Shown here in pieces: positions 32,360 through 40,920 of a stretch of DNA of 64,000 bases. The stretch covers positions 6,663 to 70,662 of the forward strand of contig CAYRIH010000002.1 in the NCBI GenBank assembly GCA_964424375.1, given 5' to 3'. The position numbers were made by a program, and so were the translations under genes. Under the pieces are notes generated by a model. That model searched no databases and was not told the DNA's origin. It saw only the letters and a program-made list of their open reading frames with translations. How positions within the stretch are numbered: the first letter of the stretch is position 1; every line of letters begins with the position of its first letter. Source of the DNA: CAYRIH01 sp964424375 (GTDB lineage: Bacteria; Patescibacteriota; Kazan-3B-28; UBA10110).

Positions 32360-32391
32360 TTAACTGATTTTGTAGACCACAATATATTGTG
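32360..32391 (+). promoter_or_regulatory. nrdJ promoter with overlapping NrdR box
   Basis: -35 TTAACT (32360-32365) and -10 TATATT (32383-32388) are 17 bases apart. The -10 lies inside the perfect palindrome CACAATATATTGTG (32378-32391), which fits the NrdR-box consensus ACACWATATATWGTGT. NrdR represses ribonucleotide reductase genes when (d)ATP is high. I see no clear second box; nrdR is not in this window. Confidence 0.75.
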
Positions 32392-32438
32392 TTACATTGG
32401 ACAGTGCATCACAAAATAATTAAATCTTAGGAGGATTT

Positions 32439-35240
32439 ATGGCAATTACCAAAGCTGGCGATCAGTTAGTGACCCGTTTTTTTACTAAAGAGGGAGAGGA
32501 TGTTTTTGATACGATTAAATGGGAAAAGCGTAGAGCTTATATTTATGATGCTAAAGTAGATAAAGCTCTAATTGATTTAGAGGTAGAAGCGCCAGATTTT
32601 TGGTCTGATACTGCCATTAATATAGCTGCCTATAAATATCTTCGCAAAAAAGGGGTACCAGTCCCAGAGGGTCGCGAGACTAGCATTAGACAGTTAATTG
32701 ATAGAGTTGCGTCAACTATCACTCAGGCTGGTGAAGAATTAGGTTATTTTGAAGGTCTGGAAGAATCTAAGATATTTAAAGACGAACTTACTCATATTCT
32801 GCTTTATCAAAAAGGAGCATTTAATTCTCCAGTTTGGTTTAATGTTGGCTTATATCATGCTTATGGCATAGAACATCATACCGAGAATTTTTTCTATAAT
32901 CCTGAGACTCAGAATGTAGAACCAGCACTGGATGCTTATAAACATCCTCAATGTAGTGCTTGTTTTATTCAGTCGATTGAAGATTCATTAGAAAGTATTT
33001 TTGAGTTGGTAAAAAAAGAATCTAGATTGTTTAAACATGGTTCCGGTACTGGAACTAATTTTTCATCACTTCGTTCTAAGCATGAACGTATTTCTGGCGG
33101 AGGATTATCGTCAGGCTTAATATCATTCTTAAAAGTATTTGATGCTGGTGCTGGCGCTACAAAATCTGGTGGGACAACTAGGCGGGCCGCTAAAATGATA
33201 ATCGTCGACATAGATCATCCTGAAATTGAAGATTTTATTAAATGGAAAGCTCAAGAAGAAAACAAAGCCTTGGCTTTGATTAGAGAGGGTTATGATTCAG
33301 ATTTTAATGGTGAAGCATATCATACTATTGCTGGTCAAAATGCTAATAATTCAGTTCGGGTTACTGATGAATTTATGCAGGCTTATCTTAATAACAGTTC
33401 TTGGCAAACTAAGTTTCGTACTACCAATGAGGTTCATAAAACCTATCAGGCTGTTGATTTAATGCGCATGATTGCTGAATCAACTTGGCGCTGTGCTGAT
33501 CCAGGCATGCAATACGATACTATTATTAATCGTTGGCATACTTGTAAGAATTCCGGCAGAATTAATGCCAGTAATCCTTGCTCGGAGTTTATGTTCTTAG
33601 ATGAAACAGCTTGTAATTTAGCCTCGATTAATTTGGTTAAATTTGTTGATAACGATAACAATTTTGATGTTGAAGCATTTCGACAAGCCATTAAAATATT
33701 TATTTTAGCCCAAGAAATTATTGTAGATTTTGCTTCATATCCTTCTCGTGAGATGGTGGTTAATGCACACGATTTTCGCACTTTGGGTTTAGGGTACGCT
33801 AATTTAGGTGCATATTTAATGAGACATGGATTAGCTTATGATAGTGATGAAGGTCGTGGTATTACGGCGGCTATTACAGCTATTCTTACAGGTCATGCCT
33901 ATGCTGTTTCTGCTATGTTAGCTGAAAGGCTGGGAGCTTTTCCTAAATATAAGTTTAATGAGCAGAGCATGTTAGAAATTATTAATATGCATAAAGATGC
34001 TGCAAATAATCTTAAAAATGTGCCTGAATATCTTAAGCAGGCAATTGCAGAAGATTGGGCAGAAGCCCAAACTAAAGGGCAACAGTATGGTTATCGCAAT
34101 GCGCAAGTTTCTCTATTGGCTCCGACTGGAACCATTGGTCCTTTGATGGATGTAGATACTACTGGTCTTGAGCCTGATTTTGCCTTGGTTAAATATAAAA
34201 AACTAGCTGGCGGTGGAGGTTATTTGATTGTAAATCAATCTGTGGAGTCAACGCTTAAATATCTAGGCTATAGTCCAGAAAAAGTTAAAATTATTAAGCA
34301 GTATGTTTTAGATAATGGAAAAATTGAAGATGCGCCAGGGCTTAAAGATGAACACTTACCAATTTTTGATTGTGCTAACCGGTGTGGAGATGGAAAAAGA
34401 TTTATTCGTCCGATGGCTCATATAGAGATGATGACTGTAGTCCAGCCACTACTTTCTGGGGCTATTTCTAAGACTGTTAATATGCCTGAAGAAGCCACGG
34501 TCGAGGAAATTGAAGAAATGTATGTGACAGCTTGGAAAAAGGGAATTAAGGCTTTAGCTATCTATCGTGATGGGAGTAAGGCATCACAGCCTTTGAGTAC
34601 TAAAAAGGGTGATAAGGATAGTCCTTTGGCTGTAACAACCAACCGTCAAGAGATGCCTAAAACTCGAGAAGGGATTACTCATAAATTTTCTATCGGTGGC
34701 TATAAAGTATATGTTACAGCTAATCGGTTTGAGAATGGAAATTTAGGAGAAGTTTTCATCATAGCTGGTAAAGAGGGATCAATAGTTAGTGGTCTTTTAG
34801 GAGCCATTGCTCGGCTTTGTTCAAAGACATTACAAGAAGGAGCCCCGGCTGAGTCTATTGTTGATTCATTATTAAACTTAAGATTTGATCCTTGGGGTGC
34901 CACTGATAATCCAGATATCCCTATGGCTAAATCCATTGCTGATTATATTGGACGGTGGATAGGAAAGAATTTTTTGCCATTAGATAAACAGATTGCCTTT
35001 GGGATTGTTGGTGAACAAGTTCAAAAGATTGATGAGAATGGTGCAGAAGAGATGTTGGAAAAGGAAAAAGTATCGGAGGAAGCAACAGAACAACCAGTGC
35101 TGTCTATAATTACCGAAGAGAGCAAGGCTTCTGGTGGATATAAATATGCGCCTCCTTGCCCAACCTGTGGTGCATTGATGATACAAAATGGAACTTGTTT
35201 TGCTTGTGGGGAATGTGGGACGACCACCGGGTGCTCTTAA
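32439..35240 (+). CDS. nrdJ: Adenosylcobalamin-dependent (class II) ribonucleotide reductase
   Basis: A 933-residue enzyme making all dNTPs without a separate radical subunit. Landmarks are FNSPVWFNVGLY, the substrate-site Cys region HPQCSACFIQSIEDS, GSGTGTNFSSLR, NPCSEFMFLDETACNLASINL with the active-site Cys, and LAPTGTIGPLMDVDTTGLEP. The C-terminus ends in a Cys-rich tail (CPTCGALMIQNGTCFACGEC) that delivers reducing equivalents. The cofactor could be made by the corrinoid adenosyltransferase at 40921. The start has TAGGAGG upstream. Confidence 0.96.
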   Translation: MAITKAGDQLVTRFFTKEGEDVFDTIKWEKRRAYIYDAKVDKALIDLEVEAPDFWSDTAINIAAYKYLRKKGVPVPEGRETSIRQLIDRVASTITQAGEELGYFEGLEESKIFKDELTHILLYQKGAFNSPVWFNVGLYHAYGIEHHTENFFYNPETQNVEPALDAYKHPQCSACFIQSIEDSLESIFELVKKESRLFKHGSGTGTNFSSLRSKHERISGGGLSSGLISFLKVFDAGAGATKSGGTTRRAAKMIIVDIDHPEIEDFIKWKAQEENKALALIREGYDSDFNGEAYHTIAGQNANNSVRVTDEFMQAYLNNSSWQTKFRTTNEVHKTYQAVDLMRMIAESTWRCADPGMQYDTIINRWHTCKNSGRINASNPCSEFMFLDETACNLASINLVKFVDNDNNFDVEAFRQAIKIFILAQEIIVDFASYPSREMVVNAHDFRTLGLGYANLGAYLMRHGLAYDSDEGRGITAAITAILTGHAYAVSAMLAERLGAFPKYKFNEQSMLEIINMHKDAANNLKNVPEYLKQAIAEDWAEAQTKGQQYGYRNAQVSLLAPTGTIGPLMDVDTTGLEPDFALVKYKKLAGGGGYLIVNQSVESTLKYLGYSPEKVKIIKQYVLDNGKIEDAPGLKDEHLPIFDCANRCGDGKRFIRPMAHIEMMTVVQPLLSGAISKTVNMPEEATVEEIEEMYVTAWKKGIKALAIYRDGSKASQPLSTKKGDKDSPLAVTTNRQEMPKTREGITHKFSIGGYKVYVTANRFENGNLGEVFIIAGKEGSIVSGLLGAIARLCSKTLQEGAPAESIVDSLLNLRFDPWGATDNPDIPMAKSIADYIGRWIGKNFLPLDKQIAFGIVGEQVQKIDENGAEEMLEKEKVSEEATEQPVLSIITEESKASGGYKYAPPCPTCGALMIQNGTCFACGECGTTTGCS

Positions 35241-35265
35241 GCCACCATTCCTCAAACAATTAAAC

Positions 35266-35336
35266 TTCAATGGCTCAACGCCGTTGAGCCATTGAAAATA
35301 AGATAAAAATTTAACGGCTCATGAATGAGCCGTTAA
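35266..35336. repeat. Paired hairpin repeat, copy 1 (GGCTCAAC / AACGGCTCAT family)
   Basis: First hairpin: TTCAATGGCTCAACG and its complement around a single C (35266-35296). Second: TTAACGGCTCAT, GA, ATGAGCCGTTAA (35311-35336). AAATAAGATAAAAAT joins them. The same pair occurs at 39779-39842, and the second hairpin alone at 40859-40884. There is no T-run, so they are not ordinary terminators. Confidence 0.85.
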
Positions 35337-35343
35337 AGAAATG

Positions 35344-35365
35344 GGATAAAAATAGCTCTGAAAGT
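35344..35365 (+). repeat. 22-bp direct repeat, copy 1
   Basis: The word GATAAAAATAGCTCTGAAAG with flanking bases is repeated exactly at 35729-35750, 385 bases away. The pair brackets the 99-residue gene. Confidence 0.8.
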
Positions 35366-35434
35366 TAGTTTTTAATTTAGGGTATAATTTGGGTATGTTT
35401 AGTAATGAAATAACAAATTTATCAGGAGGTGTAG

Positions 35435-35734
35435 ATGTTTTATATAGATTTTGAAGAGGATTATAAAGAGTTGGAGCCTGGCCCTGCTAATGCTTGGTCT
35501 AAGCGAGTTGAGGTATTCAATTTTCCCCATAATTTAACACAGGCTAAACAACTTATTCTCGATGAATTTAAAAAACTGGATAGGGTCGGGATATGTGCAT
35601 CGACTATACTTTTTACAATATCTACTGACGGTAACAACACTAATGTTGCTGATGGGGCTATAGATATTCCCGATTTAAATGTGAGATTTGGTCACCGCAA
35701 TGGTGAGTTTTTAGATGTTGAAGAAATAGGATAA
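35435..35734 (+). CDS. Small acidic protein of unknown function
   Basis: A 99-residue soluble, acidic protein (start MFYIDFEEDYKELEPG, end GEFLDVEEIG) with no signal peptide or motif I know. AGGAGG lies seven bases before the ATG, and GGGTATAAT about 45 bases further upstream gives a plausible promoter. It is bracketed by the 22-bp direct repeats; the second copy covers its stop codon. It is the first gene of the accessory island between nrdJ and the adenosyltransferase. Confidence 0.6.
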   Translation: MFYIDFEEDYKELEPGPANAWSKRVEVFNFPHNLTQAKQLILDEFKKLDRVGICASTILFTISTDGNNTNVADGAIDIPDLNVRFGHRNGEFLDVEEIG

Positions 35735-35750
35735 AAATAGCTCTGAAAGT
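35729..35750 (+). repeat. 22-bp direct repeat, copy 2
   Basis: Exact second copy of 35344-35365, overlapping the stop codon of the 99-residue gene. The following ~95 bases to the VWA gene are AT-rich with no clear ribosome-binding site. Confidence 0.8.
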
Positions 35751-35846
35751 AGAAAAAGCTTGATATATTTTAATTTATATGCTATTTTTCGTGTATATTA
35801 ATTTTAAGAGATATGTGATGGTTTTTCAATCAATAATCTTTATCCA

Positions 35847-37097
35847 ATGGATGAGAACAACAATTTAGATCAATCAGAGCAGCAATCTCAGTTACAGAAA
35901 AATGATGAAAATTTAGGGGAATCTGCCGGTTTTCCTGAGCAACAGCCTAAATCGTACCAAGAGAATTCCAATTTAAATTTAGTGGTCGCAGAGAAACTGA
36001 CCAAGGGGCAGACGCGAGGGTTGGTCTTAGGTACGATTATTGTGCTTGGGCTATTTGGTACAATGGTCGCGTGGGTCATAACTCACACCCCTCCACCAAC
36101 CGACAGTCTTAACATCAGTCAGTCGTGCTCCTGGGGTTTCTGGTGCGCAGGAGACCTTAAAATCTCGCTCGACAGAGAAGATTATAAGATATCCTATCTT
36201 AATGCGGCCGGCGAAGAAGAGTCGTTCTATATTGCTCAATCTGGTAAGGAATCACCCGAAAGTGACCCCCTGACGCTCGCATTAATTAGACATGCAAAAA
36301 CATCGTCTTCCCCTAAATTAGATTCTCCCTTTAGTGGGGTTGACGGGGGGCACAAAATCATCAGTCTGACTTTGGATGTGTCTTTATCTACGAGAAACCT
36401 TATTAATGTAAAAGACGGATACTACAGAGAATTGTTGAATGAGATGCAAACAATGTTAACCGATAGCGAGGTTAATCTTCGACCAGGCGATGAAATTAGA
36501 GTTGGATTTTTAGGCAGGAAGTGGAATACTGGTTCCGGTTTCAAAACGATAGATTTCGCAGGGCCTAACTTTGATAATGATTTCGAGTTTACATCCAGAA
36601 GGCAGATTAGTGTGTTATCAATAAAAAATCCCGTCATACCTGAACCTGAGTTTGATATCGATCAAAATAGACTGAAAGCATATTCTATAGCCGATGTTAT
36701 GGAGGCCGTACATCTAGTTTATTCATCAGAATTGGAAAATAATAAAAATATCCAAGATGGTACTTTTCTGATTAGTGGTCTAGAAGACCTGTCTCGTGTC
36801 CTCGTAGATAAGAAAAAATTCAGCTCAATTATTTATATTATTTCTACAGATGGTGATTTTCATATTCGCTCAACAAGGGATTATTGTTGGATTAACACCT
36901 ATCCCGAATGTCACGCACGTATTCTTAGAAAATATAAAGATGTGCCAATCCTGCAAACTCTGTCTGCTGAATTGGATAGAGCTTATGTGGTTGGGGTTGA
37001 ATGGTACAACAACGATGCCTATAGAGAATCTTTGGATAACGTGTTCAAGACCTTGCTTCAACCGATACCCGAGGAAAGAATAAAAATAATTAACTAA
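35847..37097 (+). CDS. Membrane-anchored VWA-like protein
   Basis: A 416-residue protein. A Gln/Asn-rich cytoplasmic N-terminus (1-55) is followed by one membrane helix (about 58-79) and an external domain. A MIDAS-like D177-V-S-L-S181 occurs in ISLTLDVSLSTRN, with PGDEIRVGF as a central strand and STDGD (333-337) as a later metal-loop-like motif, so I assign a von Willebrand A fold. Such domains bind protein ligands through a divalent metal. It is 7 bases from the next gene, a large membrane protein, so a complex is plausible. No orthologue recognised. Confidence 0.62.
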   Translation: MDENNNLDQSEQQSQLQKNDENLGESAGFPEQQPKSYQENSNLNLVVAEKLTKGQTRGLVLGTIIVLGLFGTMVAWVITHTPPPTDSLNISQSCSWGFWCAGDLKISLDREDYKISYLNAAGEEESFYIAQSGKESPESDPLTLALIRHAKTSSSPKLDSPFSGVDGGHKIISLTLDVSLSTRNLINVKDGYYRELLNEMQTMLTDSEVNLRPGDEIRVGFLGRKWNTGSGFKTIDFAGPNFDNDFEFTSRRQISVLSIKNPVIPEPEFDIDQNRLKAYSIADVMEAVHLVYSSELENNKNIQDGTFLISGLEDLSRVLVDKKKFSSIIYIISTDGDFHIRSTRDYCWINTYPECHARILRKYKDVPILQTLSAELDRAYVVGVEWYNNDAYRESLDNVFKTLLQPIPEERIKIIN

Positions 37098-37104
37098 GAA
37101 TATC

Positions 37105-38508
37105 ATGATGTTAACACCCTTGGTTTATTTGATAGTTGGTCTTGCCGCGACTATGTTGGTAGGTTATATGATCTATAGTCAAACTAACATCTATTTTAAA
37201 CGAGGACGTAAAAAGGCCTATCAGTGGGTGGCCAGAGGATTAATCACAGTCGATGAGCAGATTGCTCAGAAGTTAGACAATATGAAGCAGTTGCGTGATC
37301 AAGTGTTCAAAGTTGCCTTAGAGGCGGACCAATTAGCGCTTCACCAGTCGATTGATGCCTTTGACAAAAGGATCCAAGAAATAAATGCAAGGAATGCCAA
37401 GTTGATAGACAAAAGAGACGCTTTGGCTGAAAAGCCTATTGAATCAACCATGGTGATAGATGATGGTTATTATGTTGGTGCTGAAGATGCGGTCAAAGAC
37501 AAATTGGCTGAGATAGACAAGGAGTTGAAAGAATTGGGCGATGAATTATCACAACTCCAAGAGCGTACAACAGAGGCTATGTCAGAGAGCGTAGGGCCTT
37601 GGGTTGCTAGCACGCAGAAGTGGTTTCAGAGTATCTTGCACAATCTGTCAGTCTGGTCAAAAGAAGTCTCCAATAAGCTGCTAGTTTTGTTTCTGTGGGC
37701 TGTTGAATTTTCTATTGGTCTGTATCTATTTAAGGAATTGTTTTTAGCCTACTTCCCTGATGTAATGGCCTATGTAGTTGCCGGCGGTCTCACACTATCC
37801 TTGGTCGTTGTGGCTCATACTGTTTATAGTCATCTTCGTTCTATTGTAGCGGGCCGATTCTTAGTCAACCTTGTAATCCCGGGTATTTTGCTACTTTTAA
37901 CCATACTTCTTGTGCTATATGTGCAATTATTTAGCGACAGCATCGCTATACCAAGAGTACTAATGTGGACTGTATTCGTTGGTCTTATCCACTATGTTGC
38001 GTTACGGAGTACTGACACTAGAAACCCATTTGAGGTAGCAATGTTAATAAGAGCCCCTCTGTTATTGCTAATTAACACTCTTGTTATAATCCCCGCTGCG
38101 ATAATTTTAGCTACTGAAAAGGGAATATATTTGTTGGTTAATATATTCAGGTCTAGTCCGATATCTGAAAGAGAGCGCTCCATTAAGAATCGTATTGCCG
38201 AACTTGGGTCAGATAAAGATAGGCAAAACAAAGAAATGAACGATCTGCGCGCACAGTGCAGCACATTTAGAAAAGGAGAGGTCTCAAGGATGCGACAAGA
38301 AGGAGTAGACAAAATAAAGCTCGAAAGCCAAGCCATGGATACTCAAATAGAAAGTTACAACAAAAGCGTGGGGCAGTTAAGAAGTCAACGACAGATTTTT
38401 GTGACTAATCTAGACAATTTGCGTCTTGGTTCAGATGCCGGAACGGATGCTGGTGTAGTTGTTGTTATGAACAGGCGTGCTGCAGCAGTAAAAAAAGATA
38501 AAAAGTAG
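37105..38508 (+). CDS. Coiled-coil multi-pass membrane protein of unknown function
   Basis: A 467-residue protein. An N-terminal membrane helix (about 5-25) is followed by a long charged coiled coil (about 50-165, including KLAEIDKELKELGDELSQLQ) and five or six membrane helices (about 190-340). A second coiled coil (about 365-440) precedes a basic tail. The two coiled coils should lie on the same side as scaffolds around the membrane core. It lies between the VWA gene and an exported nuclease with almost no spacing, which suggests one operon. No family recognised. Confidence 0.6.
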   Translation: MMLTPLVYLIVGLAATMLVGYMIYSQTNIYFKRGRKKAYQWVARGLITVDEQIAQKLDNMKQLRDQVFKVALEADQLALHQSIDAFDKRIQEINARNAKLIDKRDALAEKPIESTMVIDDGYYVGAEDAVKDKLAEIDKELKELGDELSQLQERTTEAMSESVGPWVASTQKWFQSILHNLSVWSKEVSNKLLVLFLWAVEFSIGLYLFKELFLAYFPDVMAYVVAGGLTLSLVVVAHTVYSHLRSIVAGRFLVNLVIPGILLLLTILLVLYVQLFSDSIAIPRVLMWTVFVGLIHYVALRSTDTRNPFEVAMLIRAPLLLLINTLVIIPAAIILATEKGIYLLVNIFRSSPISERERSIKNRIAELGSDKDRQNKEMNDLRAQCSTFRKGEVSRMRQEGVDKIKLESQAMDTQIESYNKSVGQLRSQRQIFVTNLDNLRLGSDAGTDAGVVVVMNRRAAAVKKDKK

Positions 38509-38510
38509 AG

Positions 38511-39185
38511 ATGGATATTAAAAGGCGGTTTTATCTAATATCCTTGGTGGGATTAATCCTTCTTGGGCTGGTTTTTCCGTTGGGGATGGTTGTTGCTCAG
38601 GGAGAGGAAGCACAAAAACAAATTGAAATTGTTGTTCCGACGAAGCCCATTGACGGGCTTCGTTCTGTTTTTGTTGAAAGGGTGATTGATGGAGACACTA
38701 TTATTACTGATGATGAGGAGCGGATTCGGTATATTGGGATGAATACTCCAGAGACAGTACATCCGTCGAAGCCGGTAGAGTTTTTTGGTGAAGAAGCGAG
38801 TGATAAAAATACAGAATTAGTTGAAGGACAGATTGTTGAGTTAGAATTTGATATTGAAAAAATAGATCAATATGGACGGACCTTGGCTTATATTTGGTTG
38901 GATGATGAAATGATTAATGCCAAATTACTTGCGGAAGGGTATGCCCAGGTTGCGACTTATCCGCCAAATATAAAATATGTTGATTATTTTCTATTTCTCC
39001 AAGAAGAAGCAAGAATAAATGAAATGGGGTTGTGGGTCGTTGAAGGTGATAAAATTATAATTACTGGATTAGACGAAGATGTTGAAACTGAATCAATTCC
39101 ATCTAATTATAATTGGTTTTGGTGGCTCGGAGGTTTTGGTATAGTTGTTTTTTGGGTGTATAAATGGGTTGGAAGTAAATATTAG
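38511..39185 (+). CDS. Exported, membrane-tethered thermonuclease-like (SNase) protein
   Basis: A 224-residue protein. An N-terminal signal or anchor (about 7-30) leads to a staphylococcal-nuclease domain (about 50-180): VERVIDGDTII, the catalytic RIRYIGMNTPE, GRTLAYIWLDDEMINAKLL and ARINEMGLW. A Trp-rich C-terminal helix (about 200-218) gives a second anchor. SNases cut DNA and RNA with Ca2+. Outside the cell this could feed nucleotide scavenging together with ComEA or attack foreign DNA; both are inference. It starts two bases after the previous stop. Confidence 0.82.
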   Translation: MDIKRRFYLISLVGLILLGLVFPLGMVVAQGEEAQKQIEIVVPTKPIDGLRSVFVERVIDGDTIITDDEERIRYIGMNTPETVHPSKPVEFFGEEASDKNTELVEGQIVELEFDIEKIDQYGRTLAYIWLDDEMINAKLLAEGYAQVATYPPNIKYVDYFLFLQEEARINEMGLWVVEGDKIIITGLDEDVETESIPSNYNWFWWLGGFGIVVFWVYKWVGSKY

Positions 39186-39192
39186 CCAATTT

Positions 39193-39420
39193 ATGCATAG
39201 AACAATAGAAGATCTGAATGCAACATGGTGGTATAGATTATTGAAGGTGATCTTTATTATTTTATTTGTGAGTAATTTGTTATTGTGGGGAGCAGTTCTT
39301 TGGGATGCTGTAGGTGTATTATTATGGCTATCAATTATTATTGGGATCGCATTATTATTCTGGTTAATATCAAGAATATTTTTCTATATTGTTTTAGGTG
39401 AGTTTTTACCAAGGAGATAG
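39193..39420 (+). CDS. Small two-helix membrane protein
   Basis: A 75-residue protein from ATG 39193 with two hydrophobic segments (VIFIILFVSNLLLWGAVLW and a second helix from VLLWLSIIIGIALLF). An earlier in-frame ATG at 39145 lies inside the nuclease gene and is less likely. No motif is recognised. It is tightly packed between the nuclease and the next small membrane protein. Confidence 0.5.
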   Translation: MHRTIEDLNATWWYRLLKVIFIILFVSNLLLWGAVLWDAVGVLLWLSIIIGIALLFWLISRIFFYIVLGEFLPRR

Positions 39421-39423
39421 AGA

Positions 39424-39744
39424 ATGAGGATTGGACACAATACAATTAGCGTAGTACCAGCAATTATAGTAATTATTATGTCATTACTGGCACTTTTTGC
39501 TTGGCCGTATGCATATTATATTTTTCTTAAGTTTATAGTAATTGGAACGGCTGCCTATTATGCTTATTATCTATATCAGGCCAATGGGTTGAATAGTATT
39601 TGGTTTTGGATATTCATCTTTATAGCCATTCTATTTAATCCATTCATGCCAATTTATTTGGGAGACAGAAGCTTGTGGTCAGTGATTGATATAGGATTAG
39701 TAATTATAGTGGGTATATTTTTAGGTGTCAGTCGACAGCAGTAG
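39424..39744 (+). CDS. Small membrane protein, FNP-motif type
   Basis: A 106-residue protein with about four membrane helices. The pattern AYYAYYLYQANG...IFIAILFNPFMPIYLGDRSLW...ID resembles a family of small bacterial membrane proteins of unknown function (possibly DUF6804; not confirmed). AAGGAGA lies just before the ATG. It is the last gene before the second paired-hairpin repeat. Confidence 0.6.
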   Translation: MRIGHNTISVVPAIIVIIMSLLALFAWPYAYYIFLKFIVIGTAAYYAYYLYQANGLNSIWFWIFIFIAILFNPFMPIYLGDRSLWSVIDIGLVIIVGIFLGVSRQQ

Positions 39745-39778
39745 ATGAAAAGTATGTTGGGTATATAGATTTTTCAAC

Positions 39779-39842
39779 GGCTCAACAGCGTTGAGCCATT
39801 AAAAATAAGATAAAACTTTAACGGCTCATGAATGAGCCGTTG
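39779..39842. repeat. Paired hairpin repeat, copy 2
   Basis: GGCTCAAC/GTTGAGCC hairpin (39779-39797) followed by AAAAATAAGATAAAAC and the hairpin TTAACGGCTCAT...ATGAGCCGTTGA (39818-39842). It is nearly the same as 35266-35336. The first hairpin has lost its outer arm pairing. Confidence 0.85.
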
Positions 39843-39916
39843 AAAATATTGACTAGAGGCTGGTTTTTTAATATATTTAAATATCTTTGACATCATAGAA
39901 AAAGGAGGGAGAAAGT

Positions 39917-40798
39917 ATGTCTAAAGGGTTAGTCGAATTGAAGGAGCTCGCTCAAAAGCTATTAGAGGCTTTGCCACAAGAAGAACCTCTTACAGCCGAA
40001 GAGATTGCTGCCGTCTCTGACTGGGGTACACTAATGAAGATGTGGGAGCAGGCTCTATCTAACTCCAAGTCAGAAGGGCTGATTGAAGCCAGAATGACTG
40101 AGATCTTACCCGACCTGTTGCCTGCCATCTCTGACTGGGATGTACTGATGAAGATGCGGAGGAGCACTTTATCTGGCTCCAAGCCCAGGGAGCTGATTGA
40201 AGTCAGGATGAATGAGACACTCTCTGCCATCTCTGACTGGGATGCACTAATGGAAATGCAGACGAGTACTTTATCTGACTCCAAACTCAGAGAACTGATT
40301 AAAGCCAGAATGAATGAGGTACTCTCTACCATCTCTGACTGGGATACACTGAGGAAGATGTATGAGCAGGCTCTATCTATCTCCAAGCCCGAAGGGCTGA
40401 TTGTAGCCAGAATGGCTGAGATCTTACCCGACCTGCTGCCTACCATCTCTGACTGGAATATACTGATGGGGATGCGGCAGAGCTTTTCATCTGATTCCAA
40501 GTCCCAAAGGCTGGTTGGAGTCAGGATGAGTGAACTGGTAGAGTCGACAGACATCGCTAATCTGCCAAACTGGGTGTTGCAAGGTTTGAAAAACCCAAAC
40601 AGGGTTAAATCCTTTCTCTGGGTATCTTTCATCCATCTGGCCAAAAGGATTATAGCANNNNNNNNNNNNNNNNNNNNNNNNNNNNNNNNNNNNNNNNNNN
40701 NNNNNNNNNNNNNNNNNNNNNNNNNNNNNNNNNNNNNNNNNNNNNNNNNNNNNNNNNCTTTCATCCATCTGGCCAAAAGGATTATAGCAACCACCTAA
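39917..40798 (+). CDS. Tandem SDW-repeat protein (interrupted by an assembly gap)
   Basis: From the ATG (AAAAAGGAGGGAG upstream) the protein has five repeats of about 33-40 residues with consensus ISDWDxLMKM......LSxSKxxxLIxARMxEIL, sometimes followed by PDLLP. Each repeat looks like a pair of amphipathic helices, as in alpha-solenoids, so a binding scaffold is likely. DNA copies are clearly recent. The C-terminus is FIHLAKRIIATT if the 100-N gap is spurious (identical 32-base ends flank it). No signal peptide. No known family by eye. Confidence 0.62.
   Translation: MSKGLVELKELAQKLLEALPQEEPLTAEEIAAVSDWGTLMKMWEQALSNSKSEGLIEARMTEILPDLLPAISDWDVLMKMRRSTLSGSKPRELIEVRMNETLSAISDWDALMEMQTSTLSDSKLRELIKARMNEVLSTISDWDTLRKMYEQALSISKPEGLIVARMAEILPDLLPTISDWNILMGMRQSFSSDSKSQRLVGVRMSELVESTDIANLPNWVLQGLKNPNRVKSFLWVSFIHLAKRIIAXXXXXXXXXXXXXXXXXXXXXXXXXXXXXXXXXXFIHLAKRIIATT
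40658..40757. other. 100-N assembly gap, probably spurious
   Basis: Exactly 100 N. The 32 bases before it (40626-40657) are identical to the 32 bases after it (40758-40789). This is what results when two overlapping contig ends are scaffolded without being merged. Confidence 0.85.
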
Positions 40799-40823
40799 CA
40801 GTCTTCATTGACTGTATACCAAG

Positions 40824-40847
40824 CCACCCACTTATGGGTGGTTTTTT
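40824..40847 (+). terminator. Intrinsic terminator after the SDW-repeat gene
   Basis: Stem CCACCCA/TGGGTGG with loop CTTA, followed by six T. Confidence 0.93.
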
Positions 40848-40858
40848 AATACTGTAAT

Positions 40859-40884
40859 TTAACGGCTCATGGATGAGCCGTTAA
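40859..40884. repeat. Hairpin repeat, copy 3 (second hairpin only)
   Basis: TTAACGGCTCAT, GG, ATGAGCCGTTAA, matching 35311-35336 with one loop change. It marks the right border of the accessory island. A GGTATAATCTGGG promoter-like word follows at about 40905. Confidence 0.85.
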
Positions 40885-40920
40885 AGGAATGGTCTTAAGA
40901 TAAGGTATAATCTGGGTGTT

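Noticed and set aside
35266..35336. Hairpins after nrdJ as intrinsic terminators
   Set aside because: There is no T-run, and the same pair recurs at two other sites, so they are repeats first; some effect on transcript ends cannot be excluded.
39952..40794. A long minus-strand frame opposite the SDW-repeat gene
   Set aside because: The repeat's codon pattern leaves the opposite frame open; the plus strand has the ribosome-binding site and terminator.
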